A stretch of DNA of 64,000 nucleotides from Anderseniella sp963700895 (GTDB taxonomy: Bacteria > Pseudomonadota > Alphaproteobacteria > Rhizobiales > Aestuariivirgaceae). The notes under the pieces are model-generated. The model was not told the origin of the DNA. It saw only the letters and a program-made list of their open reading frames with translations, and did no database searches. Each line of letters opens with the position of its first letter. The stretch's first letter is position 1. A program made the position numbers and the translations under genes. The DNA is taken from contig CAVOZI010000012.1 in NCBI GenBank assembly GCA_963700895.1, positions 1 to 64,000 on the forward strand, written 5' to 3'. This document shows positions 52,895-61,424 of this stretch, in pieces.

Positions 52895-53539
52895 ATGGCT
52901 GCCACGGATCAACAGAAGATCGAGCTTATCATGTCGTTGCGGGCCCAGCGCATCCGCGACACGCGAGTGCTTGCGGCCATCGAGACGGTGCCGCGAGAGA
53001 TGTTCGTGCCCGAAGCCTTCCGGGACCTTGCCTATGCCGACCAGGCTCTGCCGATCGAGTGCGGGCAGACGCTGTCGCAGCCTTTTATCGTCGCCTTCAT
53101 GACCGACCGGCTGATGGTGGGAGACCGCATGAAGGTGCTGGAGGTGGGCACCGGCTCCGGTTACCAGACGGCAATCCTCGCCCAGTTGTGCCGGCGTGTC
53201 TATACGATGGAGCGGTACCGCACGCTGATGAAGGCGGCCGAAGAACGCTTCAGGGAACTGCGGCTGGCCAATGTCACCACCGTGCTGGGAGATGGCGGCA
53301 AGGGCTGGCCGGCGCAAGCGCCGTTCGACCGCATCATCGTGACGGCGGCGGCGAAGAAGCTGCCGCGCAAGCTGCTGGAGCAGCTGGCGGTGGGTGGCAT
53401 CATGGTCATTCCGGTCGAGGTGTCGCCGGGCAAGCAGGAACTGTTGCGCATTACCCGCACGGACGAAGGATTTGAGCGCGAAAGCCTGCTGCCGGTAAGG
53501 TTCGTGCCGCTTGTGGAGGGTATCGCGAAAGGCATGTGA
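52895..53539 (+). CDS. pcm: Protein-L-isoaspartate O-methyltransferase
   Basis: SAM-dependent repair of isoaspartyl residues in aged proteins, 214 residues. Motifs are VPREMFVPEAFRDLAYADQA, the PCMT signature LPIECGQTLSQPFIVAFMTD, the SAM site VLEVGTGSGYQTAILAQLC, and FDRIIVTAAAKKLPRKLLEQ. The partner gene surE lies immediately upstream, a pairing seen across proteobacteria. Confidence 0.96.
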   Translation: MAATDQQKIELIMSLRAQRIRDTRVLAAIETVPREMFVPEAFRDLAYADQALPIECGQTLSQPFIVAFMTDRLMVGDRMKVLEVGTGSGYQTAILAQLCRRVYTMERYRTLMKAAEERFRELRLANVTTVLGDGGKGWPAQAPFDRIIVTAAAKKLPRKLLEQLAVGGIMVIPVEVSPGKQELLRITRTDEGFERESLLPVRFVPLVEGIAKGM

Positions 53540-53666
53540 TGCCGGTTTCCTGCGGTTTTGCGAAATTATTGCAGGTTTGATGATGATTGCCGCAGCGATA
53601 AACCCCTCCTTAACCTAAACAGTTCACTATAACCCACAGTCCAGTCTGTCAGTTTGAGTTTGGGGT

Positions 53667-54971
53667 ATGGGTATGAGCATCTTCTCCTGCGGCACCAAGT
53701 CCGCCACCAAAATTTCCCGCCTTTTCGCGTTCACCGCCACCGCAGCCCTGCTTGCAGGGTGCTCCGGTTCGGTCGACCGGTTTGCGGATTATCCGAGCAT
53801 TGCAACCAACTCGGTTTCCAAGAAGGAAACCCGGTCCGCCGCCGCAGAGACGGTTGAATCGTCGCCGCTTACCGGTGATCGCGTGGCCACGGCCCGTCCG
53901 TCGTGGCAGAACGCGCCCTCGCCGAATGCCGGCTACACGCCCCCCGCACCGGTGTACAACCAGGCGCCGCAACAGCAGGCCTTCAATGCGCCGGCCGTTG
54001 CTCCGTCGTACCAGCCGGCGCAGAGCGGCGCCATTACCGTGCAGCCCGGCCAGACCATGTATTCGCTTGCCCGCGCCAATGGCCTGACGGTGAGCCAGCT
54101 TGCCGGCGCCAACAACATTGCAGCGCCATATACCCTGTCTGTAGGCCAGCGCCTCGTGGTGCCGGGGGCCTCAAGCCCGGTGTCGCCGCAGCCGACGGTG
54201 CAGAATGCCTCCGCGCCGGTACAGCAGGCGGCCGCCAACCTGGCGCCGCAGCAATCCAGCGGCTCGCACGTCGTGCGCCCCGGCGAAACGCTTTATTCGC
54301 TCAGCCGGACATATAATGTGCATCCGCACGAGATTGCCCGCGCCAACGGGCTGTCCACCACTGCCGGCCTGAATGTCGGCCAGCGGGTGACCATTCCCGG
54401 CGCCGGCGCACAGTCTTCGTCGCCTATCGCAAATTCCGCCCCGACCAGCCTGCCGCAGCAGAACCTGGCCGCCCGTCAGCCATTGCAGGCCGCACCGCAA
54501 CCGCTGCAGGGCCAGGTTGAGGAACAGCGCCAGCCGGTCACCGAGCAGGTCGCCCAGGAAGCTGATGATGGCAACGGCTCCGGCATCTTCCGCTGGCCGG
54601 TGAAGGGACGGGTGATCTCGAAGTTCGGCTCCAAGCCGAACAACACCAAGAACGAGGGCATCAACATTGCCGTGCCCGAGGGCACCGCAGTGCGCGCGGC
54701 GGAAGCCGGGGTGGTGGCCTATGCCGGCAACGAGTTGAAGGGTTACGGCAACCTGGTGCTGATCCGCCACCAGAACGGCTGGGTAACGGCTTACGCCCAC
54801 AACAAGGAACTGACCGTCAAGCGGGGCGACACCGTGCGCCGGGGCGACGTGATCGCCAAGGCCGGTCAGACCGGCTCGGTGACCAGCCCGCAGGTTCACT
54901 TCGAGGTTCGCCAGGGCGCAACGCCGGTCGACCCGATGAAGTACCTGACGTCGCAGACCGCCTCGAACTGA
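53667..54971 (+). CDS. LysM/M23 lipoprotein, NlpD/DipM-like amidase activator
   Basis: Outer-membrane or periplasmic lipoprotein of 434 residues. The lipobox is LLAGC (Cys near residue 30). Two LysM domains follow (VQPGQTMYSLARANGLTVSQ and VRPGETLYSLSRTYNVHPHE), then a Gln-rich linker and a C-terminal M23/LytM domain (IFRWPVKGRVISKFG, VHFEVRQG). The first zinc motif is NEGINIAVP, where active peptidases have HxGxD, so the domain is probably catalytically dead and activates amidases, as EnvC and NlpD do. The start may be ATG 53667 or 53673. Confidence 0.9.
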   Translation: MGMSIFSCGTKSATKISRLFAFTATAALLAGCSGSVDRFADYPSIATNSVSKKETRSAAAETVESSPLTGDRVATARPSWQNAPSPNAGYTPPAPVYNQAPQQQAFNAPAVAPSYQPAQSGAITVQPGQTMYSLARANGLTVSQLAGANNIAAPYTLSVGQRLVVPGASSPVSPQPTVQNASAPVQQAAANLAPQQSSGSHVVRPGETLYSLSRTYNVHPHEIARANGLSTTAGLNVGQRVTIPGAGAQSSSPIANSAPTSLPQQNLAARQPLQAAPQPLQGQVEEQRQPVTEQVAQEADDGNGSGIFRWPVKGRVISKFGSKPNNTKNEGINIAVPEGTAVRAAEAGVVAYAGNELKGYGNLVLIRHQNGWVTAYAHNKELTVKRGDTVRRGDVIAKAGQTGSVTSPQVHFEVRQGATPVDPMKYLTSQTASN

Positions 54972-55012
54972 GCATCCAGCCCCCTGCAAACCGACTGGAC
55001 GACAAAGATGAA

Positions 55013-55036
55013 CCCGGCCTGAGCGATCAGGCCGGG
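55013..55036. terminator. Bidirectional terminator hairpin with GCGA loop
   Basis: 10-bp stem CCCGGCCTGA / TCAGGCCGGG with GCGA loop between the convergent LysM/M23 gene and the outer-membrane protein gene. The TGA stop of the latter (55027-55029) is built into the stem. Same loop and style as 34281-34308. Confidence 0.75.
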
Positions 55037-55739
55037 TATGCATTTGGCAGAACGCAGGTTGATTGCTGGCCGAACACCGGCAGCTTCCAGGACACGACGG
55101 CACGGACGGTTTGCACCGAGATGTCGTCGTCGAGGTCGATTGAAGTTCTGTCGTTGATCGGGAAGTTGAGTACGTTTTTCGTATCATACCCGGTGTAACG
55201 GTATTCAAGCTTGCCGGTCAGGTTGGCGGTCAGCCGGGTTTCGATGCCCGCGCCGGCTGTCAACCCGTCCACATCGAACGAGTAGTCGGGCAGCAGGCCC
55301 GCAGCATCTCCCGTCAGCCGGCCGTTGAACTCGCTCCAGGTGTAGCCCACGAGGCCGTAAGCCAGCGTGTCGGGTTGTTGAAGCCATCGAAGTTGACATT
55401 CAGGTCCGTGCCGATCCCGGAGTAGGTGTAATCACCCTGGATGCCGATCACCAGGTTCGAATTGAACTGGTAGTCATAGCCACCTTCGACGGTGAACAGG
55501 CCGCCTTCGCCGCCAATGCCGCTGAAGGTGAACACGTCGCCAAATGGCGTTGCGCTCACGCCAAGCGTGTGATTGACGCCGCCGTAACCGCCGCCCAGGC
55601 CAACCCTGAAGCCGGTCCAGTCACCGGCAGGCAGGACGGGTTCAGGACCGACAGGTGCTGGAAGATCTGCTGCAACGGCTGCTGTGGCCATTGCTGCGAT
55701 AGCGCCTGCCGACAGCAGGCTGCGTGTGAACGACTTCAT
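55027..55739 (-). pseudogene. Omp25-like outer-membrane beta-barrel, one-base frameshift
   Basis: Porin-like small barrel. From ATG 55739 (strong GAGGAGG site) a signal peptide MKSFTRSLLSAGAIAAMATA ends in AVAADLPAPV. Barrel strands of Omp25/31 type follow (DWTGFRVGLGGGYGGVNHTL, VEGGYDYQFNSNLVIGIQGD). The frame breaks at about 55373 after NVNFDGFNN; one C appears missing from a C-run. The other frame continues DTLAYGLVGYTWSEFNGRL and KLEYRYTGYDTKN. Restoring the base gives 237 residues. The C-terminus (SWKLPVFGQQST...) does not end in the usual aromatic residue and runs into the terminator. Confidence 0.8.
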
Positions 55740-56198
55740 GATAACGCCTCCTCGTACTCGATACCCTGCAATTATTATTTTTATACGGAACATCTGCACC
55801 AGAATTGACCTGGATAGAATCACGTCAAGCAAAAATGAACGCAATTTTGGAAATCGTTGCAAAAATGTCACAGGTACCCACTTGGCCGCATGGCCGGCCG
55901 GTCAGCCGTCAACTTGCTGCAAAGTGTTGTTTTCCTGAGGTTCCATCAACTGTTGCTGCTCGTGAATTTGCACCAGCCTAGAAGTTCAAATTCTTCAACG
56001 GAGATCAATCAAAAAGTGTACGTATGACAACGATACAACTGAAAAGGGAATTAGCGATCCATATGCCTGAAGTCTGCCCGGCCAAGACGCTGTTGGTCAG
56101 GCGGTCGATGCGTCCGGGAGCGCCGTTATTTGCCTTGCCAATGCATGCTTTCTGCCGATTATGGCCGCGACTGCGACTCACCATGAAAGGAAGCGGCA
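55740..56198. other. 459 bp divergent intergenic region
   Basis: Lies between the outer-membrane barrel gene (minus) and the GST gene (plus). AT-rich segments around 55771-55790 (ATTATTATTTTTATACGG) probably hold the barrel gene's promoter. I see no supported gene; the short frames here lack ribosome sites and family resemblance. A ribosome site GAAAGGAAGCGG precedes the GST ATG. Confidence 0.5.
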
Positions 56199-56861
56199 AT
56201 GATCGAAGTTTGGGGCAGACGCTCGTCCATCAACGTACAGAAGGTGCTTTGGGCACTGGAAGAGTGCGGCCAGAAGTTTGAACGCCACCCGGTGGGCGGC
56301 CAGTTCGGCGGCACCGATGACAAGGCGTTCCAGAAGATGAACCCGAACGCGCTGGTGCCGGTGATGAAGGACGGGTCGCTTACCCTGTTCGAGTCCAACG
56401 CCATCATGCGCTACCTGGCGCGGAAGTACGGCAAGGACACCATCCGCCCGCGCGGCCAGAAAGCCTATGCGCTGGCCGACCAGTGGACCGACTGGACCAC
56501 CACCACACTGAACCCGCAGATGTTCACCGTGCTGGTGAAGCAGGTGCGCTGCAAGCCCGAGGATGCGGATCCTGCGGCCGTGAAGGCTGCCGCCAAGAAC
56601 CTCGAAGGCATGTTCAAGGTGGCCAACCGGGCCATCGGCAAGAAGCCTTGGCTGACCGGCCGCTACTTCAATTATGCGGACATTGCGCTCGGCGCGTTCT
56701 ACTGGCGCTACAAGCAGTTCGACACCAAGCACGCCAATACACCCAACCTTGACCGCTGGCTGGACCAGATCAAGGAACGCCCGGCCTTCCAGAAGTGGGG
56801 CATGGTGACCGTTGGCAAGAACAACGACGAGTGGCTGGCCAACGAGAAGAAGCTGGGCTGA
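56199..56861 (+). CDS. Glutathione S-transferase
   Basis: The 220-residue protein has a thioredoxin-like N-terminal domain (MIEVWGRRSSINVQKVLWAL) with a Ser in the catalytic loop (RRSSINVQK), the glutathione-binding NPNALVPVMKDGSLTLFESN with the cis-Pro, and an all-helical C-terminal domain from about residue 90. Class is not certain; it is beta/theta-like. Single-gene unit with its own intrinsic terminator. Confidence 0.92.
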   Translation: MIEVWGRRSSINVQKVLWALEECGQKFERHPVGGQFGGTDDKAFQKMNPNALVPVMKDGSLTLFESNAIMRYLARKYGKDTIRPRGQKAYALADQWTDWTTTTLNPQMFTVLVKQVRCKPEDADPAAVKAAAKNLEGMFKVANRAIGKKPWLTGRYFNYADIALGAFYWRYKQFDTKHANTPNLDRWLDQIKERPAFQKWGMVTVGKNNDEWLANEKKLG

Positions 56862-56885
56862 GCCCGCAAGGCGTTTGCATTCTGG

Positions 56886-56917
56886 GGCCGGATGGCAATC
56901 GCTGTCCGGCCCTTTTC
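56886..56917 (+). terminator. Intrinsic terminator after the GST gene
   Basis: Eight-bp stem GGGCCGGA / TCCGGCCC with a 12-base loop, followed immediately by TTTT. It begins 24 bp after the GST stop. Confidence 0.8.
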
Positions 56918-57039
56918 ATATCAGTTCGGTTAAGACTAATCTAGAATTAGAAAACGAATGTTTTTCCTAATTTGAGAATTCGCCTACCTTGCGCACCATC
57001 CGTCCAGCGAGTTGCACGGGCGCTGTCGAGGAGATTGCC

Positions 57040-58278
57040 ATGGCGAACGAAAAGGTATCAACCCTGGTCATCGGGGCGGGGCAGGCGGGCATCGCGGCGA
57101 GCGAGCACCTGTCGGCCCATGGCGAGCCGCACCTCGTGCTGGAGCGCAGCCGCATTGCCGAGCGCTGGCGCAGCGCCCGCTGGGACTCGCTGGTGGCCAA
57201 CGGCCCGGCCTGGCACGACCGCTTCCCGAACATGGAATTCGAGGGCTTCGGCCCGGACGATTTTCCGGACAAGGAATCCGTGGCCGATTACTTCGTGGAC
57301 TATGCCAGGATGATCGATGCGCCCATCCGCTGCGGCGTCGAGGTGACCAGCGTCGAGGCCCGTCCCGGCGGAGGCTTCATCGTTACCACGTCGGAGGGGG
57401 TGATCGAGGCGGATAATGTGGTTGCTGCCACGGGACCGTTCCAGAAACCGCTGATTCCGACCGTGGTGCCGGCGGAGACCGGCATCACGCAGATGCATTC
57501 CAGCCAGTACTGCAATCCGGACGAGTTGCCTGAAGGCGCGGTGCTTGTGGTGGGAGCGGGGTCGTCGGGCGCGCAGATTGCCGAGGAACTGGCGCGGGCA
57601 GGGCGGAAGGTCTACCTGTCCGTCGGCCCGCACGACCGGCCTCCGCGCCGCTACCGGGGCAAGGACTTCGTCTGGTGGCTTGGCGTACTCGGCAAATGGG
57701 ATCTCGAAACGCCTGATCCGTCGATGGAGCATGTGACCATAGCGGTCAGCGGCGCCTATGGTGGCCACACCATGGATTTTCGCAATCTTGCTGCGCAAGG
57801 CGTGATGCTGCTGGGCCGGACGGGTGCCTTTGAATATGGTGCGTTGCAGGTTGCCGCTGATCTTGAGCACAACATTACGGCGGGCGACGGCTATTACCTG
57901 GCCCTGCTGGAGCAGGCAGATGCATATGCCGGGGCCAACGGGCTCGACCTGCCGGAAGAGCCGGAAGCAAAGGTTCTCGGGCCATTGCCCGGTTGCGTGA
58001 CCGATCCGGTCAGGTCGCTGGACCTCAAGCAGGCGGGCGTCACGTCGATCATCTGGGCAACCGGCTTCGGCGTTGATTTCGGCTGGCTGAAAGTGGGCAA
58101 GTTTGATGCAAAGGGCAGACCGGAGCACCACAAGGGCGTGTCGCCGGTGCCGGGGCTGTATTTCCTAGGCCTGCCGTGGCTGTCGCGCCGGGCCTCGTCG
58201 TTCATCTGGGGCGTCTGGCACGATGCGAAGCATGTGGCCGGCCACATTGCCGAAAGCCGCAAGGCCAGGTGCGCCTGA
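57040..58278 (+). CDS. Flavin-containing monooxygenase-like oxidoreductase
   Basis: The 412-residue FAD/NAD(P)-dependent enzyme starts at ATG 57040 with GAGGAGA upstream. The FAD motif is LVIGAGQAGIAASEHLSAHG, the second nucleotide motif VLVVGAGSSGAQIAEELARA, and the C-terminal ATG-type motif IIWATGFGVDFGWL. It resembles Trk-like/FMO proteins that oxygenate soft nucleophiles. Substrate unknown. Convergent with the DUF815 ATPase, 27 bp apart. Confidence 0.88.
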   Translation: MANEKVSTLVIGAGQAGIAASEHLSAHGEPHLVLERSRIAERWRSARWDSLVANGPAWHDRFPNMEFEGFGPDDFPDKESVADYFVDYARMIDAPIRCGVEVTSVEARPGGGFIVTTSEGVIEADNVVAATGPFQKPLIPTVVPAETGITQMHSSQYCNPDELPEGAVLVVGAGSSGAQIAEELARAGRKVYLSVGPHDRPPRRYRGKDFVWWLGVLGKWDLETPDPSMEHVTIAVSGAYGGHTMDFRNLAAQGVMLLGRTGAFEYGALQVAADLEHNITAGDGYYLALLEQADAYAGANGLDLPEEPEAKVLGPLPGCVTDPVRSLDLKQAGVTSIIWATGFGVDFGWLKVGKFDAKGRPEHHKGVSPVPGLYFLGLPWLSRRASSFIWGVWHDAKHVAGHIAESRKARCA

Positions 58279-58305
58279 GTTGGGCCGGGGCGACGGGTCA
58301 GCTGC

Positions 58306-59181
58306 TCACGGCATCGCCAGCGGCTGACCCAGCCGTCCTGCGAGGTCCTGGATATACTGCCAGGCCACGCGGCCTGAGCGCGACCCGCGCGTCTGCTGCC
58401 ATTCGATCGCCTCGGCGCGCCATTGCGCTTCGCTCACCTTCAACTTGAAGAAGTCGATGTAACCCCGAATCATCTCGAGGAATTCGTCCTGCGAGCAGTT
58501 GTGGAAGCCGAGCCATAGGCCGAACCTGTCCGACAGCGACACCTTTTCCTGCACCGCTTCCGACGGGTTGATGGCAGTTGAGCGCTCGTTCTCGATCATG
58601 TCGCGCGGCAGCAGGTGGCGGCGGTTGGACGTGGCGTACAGCAGCACGTTGTCCGGCCGGCCCTCGATGCCGCCGTCAAGTGCGGCCTTGAGCGACTTGT
58701 AGGAGGTGTCCTGCGCATCGAACGACAGGTCGTCGCAATAGACGATGAAGCGGTATTGCGGCTTGTCGCGCAGCAGTCCCATCAGCACGGGCAGGCTTTC
58801 GATGTCCTCGCGGTGGATTTCGATGAGCTTCAGCGTATGGCCGTGCTGAGCGGTGATCGCGGCGTGGGCGGCCTTCACCAGCGAGCTCTTGCCCATGCCG
58901 CGCGCACCCCACAACAGGGCATTGTTGGCCGGCAGGCCGCGGGCAAAGCGGGTGGTGTTGTCGACCAGGATGTCGCGCACCCGGTCGATGCCGTGCAGCA
59001 GCACCATCTCCACCCGGTTGACCCTCGGCACCGGCTGCAGCCGGTTGCCGGCAGCGTGCCAGACGAAGGCATCTGCGGCGGCGAAGTCAGGCTCGGCCTG
59101 CGCGGGCGGCGCCGACCTTTCCAGCGCGTTGGCGATGCGGTCGAGGCGGGAGAGGATTTCTTCGAGACGCTGGTCTGACAT
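58306..59181 (-). CDS. DUF815-family AAA ATPase
   Basis: AAA-type ATPase of 291 residues from ATG 59181 (MSDQRLEEILSRLDRIANAL). Walker A is LLWGARGMGKSSLVKAAHAA (about residue 93) and Walker B FIVYCDDLSFDAQDTSYKSL. The conserved DUF815 segment LLYATSNRRHLLPRDMIEN follows. An N-terminal coiled coil (about residues 4-22) may mediate oligomerisation. Function of the family is unknown. It is divergent from yajC-secDF, with which it commonly neighbours in alphaproteobacteria. Confidence 0.9.
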   Translation of the reverse strand: MSDQRLEEILSRLDRIANALERSAPPAQAEPDFAAADAFVWHAAGNRLQPVPRVNRVEMVLLHGIDRVRDILVDNTTRFARGLPANNALLWGARGMGKSSLVKAAHAAITAQHGHTLKLIEIHREDIESLPVLMGLLRDKPQYRFIVYCDDLSFDAQDTSYKSLKAALDGGIEGRPDNVLLYATSNRRHLLPRDMIENERSTAINPSEAVQEKVSLSDRFGLWLGFHNCSQDEFLEMIRGYIDFFKLKVSEAQWRAEAIEWQQTRGSRSGRVAWQYIQDLAGRLGQPLAMP

Positions 59182-59350
59182 TTCTGTAACTGGAGGGCCT
59201 GCTGAAATGGCGATAGAACGGTGACAAGCGTTTAGGGGCAGTTGCACGCCGAGGCAAGGGCTGGCATCACGCAGCAGGTGTGAGCAGTTGCAAACACCCC
59301 ACGGGCAGCTATATAGAGCGGGCATCAATTGATTTCGGGAGTCTCAGCGA

Positions 59351-59686
59351 ATGTTCATCACACCTGCCTATGCCCAGGGCGCCGGCGCCGGACCGGGCGG
59401 CGACCTGTTCGGGATGCTGTTCCTCATCCTGCCCATGATCGCCATCATGTACTTCCTGATATGGCGGCCCCAGCAGAAGCGCATGAAAGATCATCAGGAG
59501 ATGGTTAAGAACATCCGCCGTGGCGACAACGTCGTCACCGCTGGCGGCATCATCGGCAAGGTGTCCAAGGTGGTTGATGACACCGAGATCATGATCGAGA
59601 CCGGCGAGGGCACCAAGCTTCGCCTGATGCGCACATCGGTCAGCGAAGTGCGCTCAAAGGGCGAACCCGCCAAGACGGACAGCTGA
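59351..59686 (+). CDS. yajC: Sec translocon accessory subunit YajC
   Basis: The 111-residue small membrane protein has one helix (MLFLILPMIAIMYFLIWRPQ, about residues 23-42) followed by the conserved QQKRMKDHQEMVKNIRRGDN and VVTAGGIIGKVSKVVDD. It associates with SecDF in the holo-translocon. It is followed after 105 bp by secD, the gap containing two stem-loops. Confidence 0.95.
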   Translation: MFITPAYAQGAGAGPGGDLFGMLFLILPMIAIMYFLIWRPQQKRMKDHQEMVKNIRRGDNVVTAGGIIGKVSKVVDDTEIMIETGEGTKLRLMRTSVSEVRSKGEPAKTDS

Positions 59687-59691
59687 TGCTG

Positions 59692-59712
59692 GCGGGGCCA
59701 TGACGGCCCCGC
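59692..59712 (+). promoter_or_regulatory. Stem-loop GCGGGGCC-ATGAC-GGCCCCGC downstream of yajC
   Basis: Perfect 8-bp GC stem five bp after the yajC stop, followed by ATCCCGTTT, a weak T-tract. It is probably a partial terminator or attenuator reducing transcription into secD, or a stabilising 3' end for yajC mRNA. Confidence 0.45.
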
Positions 59713-59728
59713 ATCCCGTTTGGACCAG

Positions 59729-59761
59729 CCCAATGTCCCGGCAAGCTGTACCGGGACTGGG
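59729..59761 (+). promoter_or_regulatory. Stem-loop in the secD leader
   Basis: TCCCGG (59736-59741) pairs with CCGGGA (59751-59756), extended outward by CCCA..G / C.TGGG with a 2-base bulge. It ends 30 bp before the secD ATG. It could influence secD translation; no upstream peptide with an arrest-type RAPP motif was found here. Confidence 0.4.
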
Positions 59762-59791
59762 CACGTAAACTTCAACTACAGCCTGGCAGTC

Positions 59792-61399
59792 ATGCTTCAT
59801 TTCTCCAAATTCAAGGCATTCACGGTGGCAATCGCCGTCGTGTTTGCCGCCCTTGCGGCCATGCCCAACCTGCTTTCCGAACAGACACGGCAAGCAATTC
59901 CCGGTTTTCTGCCAAACCGGGCGCTGACCCTTGGTCTCGATCTGCAGGGTGGCTCTCACGTGCTGCTGGAGGTCGATGCCGCCTCGCTGAAGGAGGGGTT
60001 GTCCAAGCAGCTCGTCGGGGATATCCGGCTCAAGCTCCGCGACGGCAAGATCCGCTACCAGGGCCTGCGGCGCACCGCCGACGGCGCCGTGGTGACCATC
60101 AGCGACGCGGCTGACGTGGAGCAGGCGATGACGCTGCTGCGGGAACTGTCCCAGCCTGTGGACGTGGGGATGTTCGGCCAGGGCGGGCAAGTGCAGGAGT
60201 TCGACATCGTCCAGTCGGGCCAGACCATCACCATGTCGGCCTCGCAGGGCGGCATCGACTCGCGCATTGGCCGCGCCGTGCAGCAATCGCTTGAAATCAT
60301 CGGCCGGCGCATCAACGCGCTCGGCACCACCGAGCCGACAATCCAGCGCCAGGGCGTGGACCGCATCGTGGTCCAGGTGCCGGGCCTGCAGGATCCGTCG
60401 CGGCTGAAGGCGCTGCTCGGCCAGACCGCCAAGCTGGCTTTCCGGCTGTTGTGCGATGCGCAGCCGCAAGGCCCCGGGGGCACCGTGCCGCTGGACTGCG
60501 AGGAACTGGCTGACCGGTCCGAGCCGGATGTCCTGTACTGGGTGCAGACGTCCCGTTCGGCGACCGTTGACGGCGAGGACCTCAACGACGCCCAGACCGG
60601 CTTCGACCAGCGCACCAATGAGCCGGTGGTGAACTTCCGTTTCAATTCCACCGGCGCCCAGCGCTTCTGCCGCCTGACGCAGGCCAATGTGGGTCGCCCG
60701 TTCGCCATCGTGCTGGACGAGCAAGTGATTTCGGCGCCCGTCATCCGCGAACAGATCTGCGGCGGCACCGGCCAGATTTCCGGCAACTTCACCGTGGAGG
60801 AAGCCAACGACCTGTCGATCGTGCTGCGCTCAGGCGCGCTGCCGGCCAAGCTCACCATTGTCGAAGAGCGCACCGTTGGCCCCAGCCTCGGCTCCGACTC
60901 GGTGAATGCCGGCATGGTTGCCTCGCTGCTGGGCTTTGCCGGCGTGCTGGTGTTCATGTTCGTGTCCTATGGGTTGTTCGGCCTGTTCTCTATCGTCGCG
61001 TTGATGGTCAACCTGCTGATCGTACTTGGTGTGCTGTCGTTCCTTGGCGCCACGCTGACGCTGCCGGGCATCGCCGGCATAGTACTGACCATGGGCATGG
61101 CGGTTGACTCCAACGTGCTGGTGTTCGAACGCATCCGGGAGGAGGTGGCCAACGGGCGTTCGCCGCTCAATGCCATCGAGACCGGGTTCCGCATGGCGCT
61201 TGGCACCATCCTGGATGCCAACATCACCACGCTGATCGCCGCGGTGATCCTGTTCGGCATGGGTTCAGGCCCGGTGCGCGGCTTCGCCGTGACGCTGGGT
61301 ATCGGCATCCTGTCGACGGTGTTCACCGCCTATACCGTCACCCGCCTCATCATTGCCTTCTGGGTTCGCGCACGCCGGCCCAAGACGGTGCCGTTGTGA
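59792..61399 (+). CDS. secD: Protein translocase subunit SecD
   Basis: RND-family proton-driven subunit that pulls exported proteins across the membrane. It has 535 residues from ATG 59792 (MLHFSKFKAFTVAIAVVFAA). After TM1 comes the D1 motif LTLGLDLQGGSHVLLEVDA, a large periplasmic P1 domain, then five C-terminal helices with the conserved GMAVDSNVLVFERIREEVANGRS. A start 24 codons earlier would run through the leader stem-loop and is disfavoured. secF follows 25 bp after its stop. Confidence 0.96.
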   Translation: MLHFSKFKAFTVAIAVVFAALAAMPNLLSEQTRQAIPGFLPNRALTLGLDLQGGSHVLLEVDAASLKEGLSKQLVGDIRLKLRDGKIRYQGLRRTADGAVVTISDAADVEQAMTLLRELSQPVDVGMFGQGGQVQEFDIVQSGQTITMSASQGGIDSRIGRAVQQSLEIIGRRINALGTTEPTIQRQGVDRIVVQVPGLQDPSRLKALLGQTAKLAFRLLCDAQPQGPGGTVPLDCEELADRSEPDVLYWVQTSRSATVDGEDLNDAQTGFDQRTNEPVVNFRFNSTGAQRFCRLTQANVGRPFAIVLDEQVISAPVIREQICGGTGQISGNFTVEEANDLSIVLRSGALPAKLTIVEERTVGPSLGSDSVNAGMVASLLGFAGVLVFMFVSYGLFGLFSIVALMVNLLIVLGVLSFLGATLTLPGIAGIVLTMGMAVDSNVLVFERIREEVANGRSPLNAIETGFRMALGTILDANITTLIAAVILFGMGSGPVRGFAVTLGIGILSTVFTAYTVTRLIIAFWVRARRPKTVPL

Positions 61400-61424
61400 G
61401 CGCCAGTACGGGGAGAATGACACG

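Noticed and set aside
59720..59792. Upstream extension of secD as a possible arrest-peptide-like leader
   Set aside because: The 24 codons lack an RAPP-type or other known arrest motif, have no ribosome site and run through a stem-loop.
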